Assembly: GCA_934168305.1 (NCBI GenBank)
Contig: CAKPNF010000004.1
Location: 27,842 to 91,841, forward strand
Reading direction: 5' to 3'
Source of the DNA: an uncultured Clostridia bacterium
GTDB lineage: Bacteria; Bacillota; Clostridia; TANB77; CAG-508
Length of the DNA stretch: 64,000 bases
The position numbers and the translations under genes are program-made. The notes beneath the pieces are model-generated. The model searched no databases and was not told where the DNA came from. It saw nothing but the letters and a program-made list of their open reading frames with translations. The number at the start of each line of letters is the position of its first letter. The stretch's first letter is position 1. Positions 57,225-64,000 of this stretch are shown piece after piece.

Positions 57225-60200
57225 ATGAAGAGTAAAAACAAATTATTAATTTTTATTATAGGTATTATAGCAATTATAGTTACTGCAATTGGTACGGTAT
57301 CTGTAGCAGCATCTCTTGGGGAATATGGTGCAGGATTAAATAAAGTAAAAGAACTTGGTTCTAATTCTGTTGGTCATACAATAAAATTTAAATTTGCTGA
57401 TCTTAAAGCTAGAGATGATTTGTACTGTATTCAACAAGGTGCTCATATGAGTGGAGAAAATGTTTATACAGTATCAAGATATGTTAGTATAATAGGAAAT
57501 ACGGCAACTTATAACAATATGCAAGTTAATTCAACTGAAAATGGTAAATTGGTTTATTTATTAAGCAAAAGAGAAGGATATGGAAAAGAACTACATAATG
57601 AAACTTTAGCACAAATATCATTGTGGCATTTAATAAACCAATGGAGTAATGTAGTTGGTTCATCTTTTGGATTTGATGTACACTATCCTGGAAATGATAA
57701 TGTTGGTAGAGATAATGAAATTGCTAACTACATGTCAGAAGCAGAAAAATATGCTAATAATGTAGGAAATAATGAACAAAACCAAAAGACACAAGATAGA
57801 ACTGACAAAAGTAATATTAAAACAACAACTTATACTGAAAACAATACTTCATATGTTAGAGTAGGACCATTTAAGTGGAGTTTTAATGGAACAATTACTA
57901 AAGTAAATGTTTATGGAAATAATGATAAAGAAATTCCTAATATTAGATTTAGTAAATTTGAAGGAAACCAAGAAAAAACTTTCAATGATTGTTCCCAAAT
58001 AAAAAATGGAGATAATTTCTATATATTAATAAAAGCTGATACAAACTTTACAGAAATAAAGAAAATTAGTGCTGAAAATATAATTTCTACAGAAGAACTT
58101 TCGTCAGAAATATGGTTTCTTGAATCAACAGAAATGCAAAATCTAATTTTAGTAAATCCAGGTAAAAAAGATAAAACTGGAACACTTCAAACAACATTTG
58201 AATATAATATTCCTATTACAAAGAATTTAAACATCATAAAAGTAGATTCTAGAAATAGTAGTATAAAATTAGATGGCGTAGGATTTAAAATTCAAAACAA
58301 AGAAACAGGTAAATATGTTCGTAAACAAAACGGAACTATAACTTATGTAAATCAAAAAAGCGAAGCTACAGAGTTTATTACTGATAAAAATGGAAGAATC
58401 GAAATAAAAGGATTAATAGTAGGAACATATTTAGCACAAGAAACTAAAAATCCACATTATGGATATAAAGTAATTGACGGAAATATTGAAATCCCATCAA
58501 GTGTAACTAATAAAACTATAGCAAATGAACAGGTTTATATAAAATTATCAGGATATGTTTGGAAAGATATACAATCTACAAAACAAACAACAAGAAATGA
58601 TTTATATAAAACAGATAGTTCAAATTATGTTGATGATCGAGACACAGCATTTAATGGAATAATAGTAAGATTAAAAGACAAAAATGGAAAAACTGTTAAA
58701 GAAACAACAACAAGTGAAAGAGGTTTATATTCAGAAATTAATGGTGGTGAATATATATTCAATGATGTTTTAATAACAGAATTAACAAACTATTATGTAG
58801 AATTTGAATATGATGGATTGATTTGGCAATCTGTTGCAGTAAATAAAAACCAAAATAGTGGTTCAAAAGCTACTGACACTGAAGAAAGAAAAATACTAGA
58901 TAGTAATTTTGCAAGTGTAGATGCAACAGGTGAAAATAGAGTTAATGTAAATAATAAATATTCTATTACATATAATGAAACTAAAGACCATGCAACATCT
59001 ATTAAAGATAGTAGTGCTTGTACATTACATGCTAATACAAAAGATGCAAAATATACTCTATTTGATAAATTTAGTTCAGGAAAAACGACTGAAATAAAAT
59101 ATATTAATTTAGGATTATATGAAAAACCACAAGCAGATTTATCTTTATCACAGGATTTACAAAATGTAAATGTAGGTGTAAACGGATATTGGCATATATA
59201 TAAATATGCTAAAAGAAAATTTGAAGATAGCGGATATGATGCAAGTAATCAAAGTACATGGAATGTAGGGGTTAAATTTAAAAATTCTTATACAGGAACA
59301 TATAGAAGAGCTATTTATAAATCTGATTTAGAGTATGAAAATCCAAATGATAGAAATAAGGAATTGCAAGTATATTTAACATACAAAATAGCTATATCAA
59401 ATGAATCTTCATATATAACAAGAGCAAATAGCATAGTTGATTATTTTGATAATAGATATACATTAGTTAAAGTTGGAACAGGTCTAGATGAACAGATGAA
59501 CATAACAGGAGATGTAAGTTATCAAACTCCACAAAGTTATAACGATAAATATCAAAAATGTCTTATAAATGTAAATACTACTGTTAAATCAGGAGAATCA
59601 AATTATGTATATGTACAATTCAAATTAGAAAGAAATGCAGTTGTTCAAATTATGAATAACGGAGAGACATTATCTAATAGAGCAGAAGTACATTCATATA
59701 CAGTATTCAGAGATGATAAAGGAAATACTGTTGCAGCCGTTGACAAAGATTCTGTACCTGGAAATACAAAAATAGAAGATATAGAAACATATGAAGATGA
59801 TACAGATTCAGCACCAGCTATTCAATTAGAATTAGCAGATCCAAGAAAAATAGAAGGAACAGTCTTTGTAGATAATACATCAGGTGAATTAAAGACAGGA
59901 CAAATAAGACAAGGAAATGGAATATTTGATAATGGAGAAACAGCTGTAAAAGATGTGAAAGTAACTTTACATGAAATTAATAATTCAATAGCTGATATGG
60001 AAACTACAACAGGTGAAGATGGTAACTTTGAATTTTCAGGTTACATTCCAGGACAATACACAATAACATATACATGGGGAAATAAAACATATACAGTACA
60101 AAATTATAAAGGAACAGTATATGATTCATCAAGAAAACAAGATAATATGTACTGGTATAAAGATGATGTAGAAACAAGAAAAACAGATGCTATTGACAAT

Positions 60201-61238
60201 TATGATACAAGAAAAATTATAGATGAGGAAACTGCAAAAATCACAAATAATACAATAAATAATCAAATTGTTGATGCATACAATGGCGGAAATAACCATC
60301 CAGGAATTACAAAAACAAGTATGGATTCTACTACACCAACAATGGAATTTGGAGTAGAATATGATTCAACTATAACAGATGGAATGGGAAACAAGGTAGA
60401 GTTTATTGTAAAAAATGTAGACTTTGGTATTGTTGAAAGAGCAAGACAACAATTAGATATGATAAAACGAGTAAGTTCATTTAAAATTACATTAGCAAAT
60501 GGTCAAGTATTAGTAGATGCAACAGTAGACGAAAATGGAAACTTACAAGGATTACGTGATTATGTAACATATATGGGACCAAGCGTAAGTAATGGAATTT
60601 CAAATAAAGGATATATAAAAGCTGAAATGGACAATGAATTGATTGAAGGTGCAACACTAGAAGTTGGATATGAAATTAAATTTATTAACAACAGTGAACT
60701 TGATTATATGTCTGAAAGATATTATAAATACGGTATAAAAGAAGGAAATGTTGTTACATTAACACCATCAGCAGTTGTTGATTACTTAGATAAAAACCTA
60801 GGATTTGACCAAAATAAAAACACTGATTGGAAGCAAATAACGGTTGATGACTTAAATACATTACATGCAACAAAGGTTGAAGATATAGAATTCTTAAATT
60901 CAAGGATGATATTATATACAGATAAGACAGCACAACCTATAGAACCAACAGAAACAATATCAGTTAAATTAAATGTTTCTAAGTTGTTAACAACTTCAGA
61001 AGACTTAGCATTTAATAATGACGCAGAAACAGTTACAATCAATAAACCTGATGTAGATGACCATAAAGGAAGTATTATAAAATATTTCCCAACAGATGAT
61101 GCAGAAGAGGTAATTATTACACAAAGTACAGGTGATGATAGAAATTATGTATTACCAGTAACAGTTGGAATAATGGCATTAATTGTATTAGGAGTTGGAA
61201 TATTTATAATAAAGAAATCTGTAATAAATAAAAAATAA
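57225..61238 (+). CDS. Thioester-domain surface adhesin with CnaB and SdrD-B domains, paralogue of the second half of the giant protein
   Basis: 1337 residues. A signal peptide (about 5-30) is followed by a thioester-type domain: Cys68 in DDLYCIQQGAHM and Gln130 in ETLAQISLWHL fit the Cys-Gln pair that forms a reactive thioester in TED adhesins. A CnaB-like domain (IIKVDSRNSSIKLDGVGFKI near 338; GTYLAQETKNPHYGYKV) follows. SdrD-B-like domains (SGYVWKDIQSTKQTTRNDLY near 443; EGTVFVDNTSGEL near 876), STGD (1301) and a C-terminal span with a KK tail complete it. It begins 18 bases after the previous gene behind AGAAAGGAGGG. Covalent attachment to a target is inferred. Confidence 0.87.
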   Translation: MKSKNKLLIFIIGIIAIIVTAIGTVSVAASLGEYGAGLNKVKELGSNSVGHTIKFKFADLKARDDLYCIQQGAHMSGENVYTVSRYVSIIGNTATYNNMQVNSTENGKLVYLLSKREGYGKELHNETLAQISLWHLINQWSNVVGSSFGFDVHYPGNDNVGRDNEIANYMSEAEKYANNVGNNEQNQKTQDRTDKSNIKTTTYTENNTSYVRVGPFKWSFNGTITKVNVYGNNDKEIPNIRFSKFEGNQEKTFNDCSQIKNGDNFYILIKADTNFTEIKKISAENIISTEELSSEIWFLESTEMQNLILVNPGKKDKTGTLQTTFEYNIPITKNLNIIKVDSRNSSIKLDGVGFKIQNKETGKYVRKQNGTITYVNQKSEATEFITDKNGRIEIKGLIVGTYLAQETKNPHYGYKVIDGNIEIPSSVTNKTIANEQVYIKLSGYVWKDIQSTKQTTRNDLYKTDSSNYVDDRDTAFNGIIVRLKDKNGKTVKETTTSERGLYSEINGGEYIFNDVLITELTNYYVEFEYDGLIWQSVAVNKNQNSGSKATDTEERKILDSNFASVDATGENRVNVNNKYSITYNETKDHATSIKDSSACTLHANTKDAKYTLFDKFSSGKTTEIKYINLGLYEKPQADLSLSQDLQNVNVGVNGYWHIYKYAKRKFEDSGYDASNQSTWNVGVKFKNSYTGTYRRAIYKSDLEYENPNDRNKELQVYLTYKIAISNESSYITRANSIVDYFDNRYTLVKVGTGLDEQMNITGDVSYQTPQSYNDKYQKCLINVNTTVKSGESNYVYVQFKLERNAVVQIMNNGETLSNRAEVHSYTVFRDDKGNTVAAVDKDSVPGNTKIEDIETYEDDTDSAPAIQLELADPRKIEGTVFVDNTSGELKTGQIRQGNGIFDNGETAVKDVKVTLHEINNSIADMETTTGEDGNFEFSGYIPGQYTITYTWGNKTYTVQNYKGTVYDSSRKQDNMYWYKDDVETRKTDAIDNYDTRKIIDEETAKITNNTINNQIVDAYNGGNNHPGITKTSMDSTTPTMEFGVEYDSTITDGMGNKVEFIVKNVDFGIVERARQQLDMIKRVSSFKITLANGQVLVDATVDENGNLQGLRDYVTYMGPSVSNGISNKGYIKAEMDNELIEGATLEVGYEIKFINNSELDYMSERYYKYGIKEGNVVTLTPSAVVDYLDKNLGFDQNKNTDWKQITVDDLNTLHATKVEDIEFLNSRMILYTDKTAQPIEPTETISVKLNVSKLLTTSEDLAFNNDAETVTINKPDVDDHKGSIIKYFPTDDAEEVIITQSTGDDRNYVLPVTVGIMALIVLGVGIFIIKKSVINKK

Positions 61239-61240
61239 TA

Positions 61241-61279
61241 AAAAAAGAAATTTAGCTTAATTGCTAGATTTCTTTTTTT
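61241..61279 (+). terminator. Terminator after the adhesin pair
   Basis: AAAAAAGAAATTTAGC pairs with GCTAGATTTCTTTTTT. Confidence 0.82.
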
Positions 61280-61467
61280 GATTAAAAATATTGCAAAATT
61301 CATCAAATTATAATAAAATAAAAAGCACAAAAAGATAAATGATGTAAAAAAAATAAATTATATATCACAAACTGTAAAAAACTTTTTTTAGTAGGTTTCT
61401 AAAAAAGACAAAAAATACAAAGGACAAGTAGTAAAATAATGCTATAAAAGTTTAAGAGGTGGTAAGG

Positions 61468-63900
61468 ATGTTTCAAAATATAAATGATAGCACAATAGAT
61501 AGTCAAAATTATAAAGAAAGTAAAAACGAAAAAAAGAAAATAGAATTATTTGCAAATGTATTGCAAATAAAAAATATACCAATATATATAATAGCGTTTA
61601 TGATATCAATGGTAGGTATAACAGGAGATATTTCACCATTTAGCATTAGCATTTTAGGAGCATGTATTGTAAATTCAATACCATTATTAGGTGTTGTATT
61701 ATTAAGTGGAGTAGGAAGCATTATAAAATTTGGTGTAAGTGGATTACTTGGATATATACTAACAGCATTAGTATTAATTGTTACAATGTTTATAATAAAG
61801 CCAAGATATAGTGAAGATGAAAAAAACGAAAAAGTAAGATTATCAAAAAATATATTTATAGCAACAATGATAATTCAATTAGCCAAAGTTGGAATGTCAG
61901 GTTTTACATTATATGATATCTTGTCAATAATATCTTTTTCAATAATAGCTGTAGTATTTTATAAAATATTTGTAAACTCAATAGTTGCTATTAGAGATTT
62001 TAGCGAAGGAAAAGCATTTTCAATAGAAGAAATTTTGGGTGCAAGTTTAATACTTGCAATTGCAGCAGGAGCTTTTGGAGATTTAAACGTTTTTGGATTT
62101 TCTGTAAGAAATATTTTAAGTATATTAATTGTTTTGATTTTAGGTTGGAAAAATGGAATATTAGTTGGTACTACAGCAGGAGTTACTATTGGAGTTACTC
62201 TAGGAGTTATCACATCTTCAGATCCAATGATGGTGGCTGCTTATGCTATTTCTGGTATGATTGCAGGAATATTAAATAAATTTGGAAAACTAGGCGTTAT
62301 AATAGGATTCTGTTTAGGAAATATTGTACTTGCATATGTTTCAAATGGATACACAGTAGAACTAATCCATTTTAAAGAAATATTAATAGCTTCTATTGGA
62401 TTGTTAGCAGTACCAAAATCAATAAAGATAAATATTGAAGAATTTATGGGAAATTCTAAATTATTACCAGTATTTCCAGATAGAGCACTAAATAAAAGTA
62501 AGGAAACTGCAGAAAGACTTACGAACGTTTCAGATACAATTCAAGAAATGGCTAAAGCATATAAAATAGAAGAAAAACAAATCCAAGAACAACCAATACA
62601 ATCTAATAAAGAAATATTTATTTCAGAATTATTAGATAATTTAAATGGATATGAAAATAATATGCTTTATGAAGATATGTCAAATACAGAAGGACAAATT
62701 GTTGATGAAATTTTCAAATTATTAATTGATAAACAAGAGATAAACAGAGAACAACTATTAGAAATTTTTGCAAACTGTAACAGTTATATAGTAGGATTTG
62801 ATGATAAAAAAATAAGTGAATATTTAGAAGATAATATTGCACAAATGGTTAGAGTAATAAATATGTCATATAAAATAAGTAAATCAAGTTTTGTATGGCA
62901 GAAGAAATTTGAGGAAAATAAAAAGAATATTGAAACACAATTACAAGGTGTATCAAAAGCAATTTCGAATATAGCACAAAATATAGAAAATGACATAAAA
63001 AATGAAGAACAATATACAAATCAGAAGAGACAGATAATAGAATTGATAAAACAAAAAGAAATAGAAATACAAGAAATTTCAATACAAAGAGAAGACAGAT
63101 TTTTAATAGAAGTTTATATGCAAAAATCAAATAATACTGATATTGAATACATTGAAAAAATACTTACAGAAATACTAAAAGAAAAAATCGTTTATAATGC
63201 AGACTCTAGTATTGGTACAAGATTAAACTTTTTATCAGATGATAAATTTGTAATGGCAATTGGAAATTGCGAAACTATAAAAAGTGATAGTAATATTTCT
63301 GGTGATAATCTATTAAATATTAGATTGAAAGACGGTAAATACTTAGTAGCTTTAAGTGATGGTATGGGTTCAGGAAAAGAAGCAAATCAAAGTAGTAACA
63401 AAGCATTAAAAATGCTTGAAAATTTATTATTATCAGGATTTGATAAGAAAACTTCATTAGAATTAATAAACTCAAGTTTAATAAATCAAAATGAAGAAAT
63501 ATTTGCAACATTAGATATCGCAATTATAGACTTATACGAAGGAAATATAGAGTTTATAAAAAGTGGAGCTTGTCCTACTTACATAAAAAACAGAAATAAA
63601 GTTCAAATTATTAAAGCAAATTCACTTCCTGCGGGTATTATTAATGATACTAATCTACAATCATTTGATAGAGATATTACTGAAGGTGATATTATGCTTA
63701 TGTGTACAGATGGTATTTTAGATTCAAATGTGGAATATAAAAATAAAGAATTGTGGGTTAAATATCTGTTAGAGGATATAGAAACAACAAACACTAAAAA
63801 AATAGCAGATTTAATTTTAAATGAGGCTGTTGATAACAATTATGGTGTAGCTAAAGACGATATGAGTGTTGTTGTTTGTAAATTTTTAAATAAGGAATAA
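61468..63900 (+). CDS. spoIIE: SpoIIE, stage II sporulation serine phosphatase
   Basis: 810 residues. About ten N-terminal membrane spans (about 35-330), a central helical region, and a C-terminal PP2C phosphatase domain (VALSDGMGSGKEANQSSNKA near 630; LMCTDGILDS; KDDMSVVVCKF). It dephosphorylates SpoIIAA to release sigma-F in the forespore and helps place the polar septum. ATG 61468 follows AAGAGGTGGTAAGG; GTG 61459 overlaps that site. It is a single gene, with the adhesin terminator upstream and a repeat downstream. Confidence 0.94.
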   Translation: MFQNINDSTIDSQNYKESKNEKKKIELFANVLQIKNIPIYIIAFMISMVGITGDISPFSISILGACIVNSIPLLGVVLLSGVGSIIKFGVSGLLGYILTALVLIVTMFIIKPRYSEDEKNEKVRLSKNIFIATMIIQLAKVGMSGFTLYDILSIISFSIIAVVFYKIFVNSIVAIRDFSEGKAFSIEEILGASLILAIAAGAFGDLNVFGFSVRNILSILIVLILGWKNGILVGTTAGVTIGVTLGVITSSDPMMVAAYAISGMIAGILNKFGKLGVIIGFCLGNIVLAYVSNGYTVELIHFKEILIASIGLLAVPKSIKINIEEFMGNSKLLPVFPDRALNKSKETAERLTNVSDTIQEMAKAYKIEEKQIQEQPIQSNKEIFISELLDNLNGYENNMLYEDMSNTEGQIVDEIFKLLIDKQEINREQLLEIFANCNSYIVGFDDKKISEYLEDNIAQMVRVINMSYKISKSSFVWQKKFEENKKNIETQLQGVSKAISNIAQNIENDIKNEEQYTNQKRQIIELIKQKEIEIQEISIQREDRFLIEVYMQKSNNTDIEYIEKILTEILKEKIVYNADSSIGTRLNFLSDDKFVMAIGNCETIKSDSNISGDNLLNIRLKDGKYLVALSDGMGSGKEANQSSNKALKMLENLLLSGFDKKTSLELINSSLINQNEEIFATLDIAIIDLYEGNIEFIKSGACPTYIKNRNKVQIIKANSLPAGIINDTNLQSFDRDITEGDIMLMCTDGILDSNVEYKNKELWVKYLLEDIETTNTKKIADLILNEAVDNNYGVAKDDMSVVVCKFLNKE

Positions 63901-63923
63901 TGGATCAAAAGGGGACATCTCCT

Positions 63924-64000
63924 GTTACAGTTCAGTAAGGAATGGTTATGTTGTTGAAGCTTTTGGTACCTCCACTATGATACTTAAAGTTTATTTCATA
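63924..64000. repeat. Palindromic repeat R3, copy 2, reaching the window edge
   Basis: GTTACAGTTCAGTAA, then ATGGTTATGTTGTTGAAGCT, then a centre GGTACCTCCACTATGATACT that is the reverse complement of copy 1's centre. The right arm is cut or diverged (AAAGTTTATTTCATA). Confidence 0.85.

Overview
The window is very A+T-rich (roughly 28-30 % G+C by eye) and comes from the chromosome of a spore-forming, rod-shaped clostridial Firmicute, probably an uncultured gut-type lineage. The evidence is spoIIR, spoIIE, an alpha/beta-type SASP, sleB-ypeB, CotF-like coat proteins, MecA, the ffs-dnaX-ybaB-recR order, the radC-mreBCD-PBP2-minC order and gram-positive style envelope genes. TAA, TAG and TGA all act as stops. 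Arg is mostly AGA, with some CGT, CGA and AGG.

Layout: 1-5.7 kb holds the murA start, spoIIR, a UAP/UDPGP-type uridylyltransferase, pgcA and a TtcA-like thiolase. 6.0-15.4 kb is one 3128-residue surface protein. 15.4-19.5 kb has tRNA-Arg(CCU), a membrane protein, SRP RNA, dnaX, ybaB and recR. 19.5-26.5 kb has ugtP, sleB-ypeB, a VanW-domain protein, a SASP and an Rpn-type nuclease. 26.6-33 kb has murF-ddl, a DnaJ/CbpA protein and a three-gene unit ending in a VirD4-like ATPase. 33-44.7 kb has an SbcD/SbcC-like pair, prfA, a MYG1 hydrolase, a ZIP transporter, pcrA, two CotF proteins, an M23 peptidase and mecA. 44.8-51.2 kb is the cell-shape operon. 51.2-64 kb has two small hypotheticals, a two-gene adhesin pair (paralogous to the giant protein) and spoIIE.

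Main discovery: five unrelated genes (dnaX, ugtP, a virD4-like gene, radC, and mrdA/PBP2) are each split by exactly one extra C, always directly before a glycine codon GGN, so that the zero-frame codon is CGG. In my reading of every coding strand I found no other in-frame CGG in the window, although CGG occurs dozens of times out of frame. The sites lie on both DNA strands, but the extra base is always C in the mRNA sense. The simplest reading is that this organism does not decode CGG as Arg: CGG-N is translated as one glycine by +1 frameshifting or by a quadruplet-reading tRNA. DnaX and PBP2 would be non-functional otherwise.

Other notable points: (i) the giant protein looks like an in-frame fusion of the two-gene adhesin pair at 52-61 kb, with an old C-terminal anchor and an old signal peptide now forming an internal membrane hairpin; (ii) the 57.2 kb adhesin has a thioester-domain Cys/Gln pair; (iii) four families of palindromic repeats sit at gene ends, and three stop codons lie inside repeat arms; (iv) PgcA, a UDP-sugar pyrophosphorylase and UgtP together could make glucolipid, while MurA, MurF, Ddl, PBP2 and MreBCD form the wall-synthesis set.
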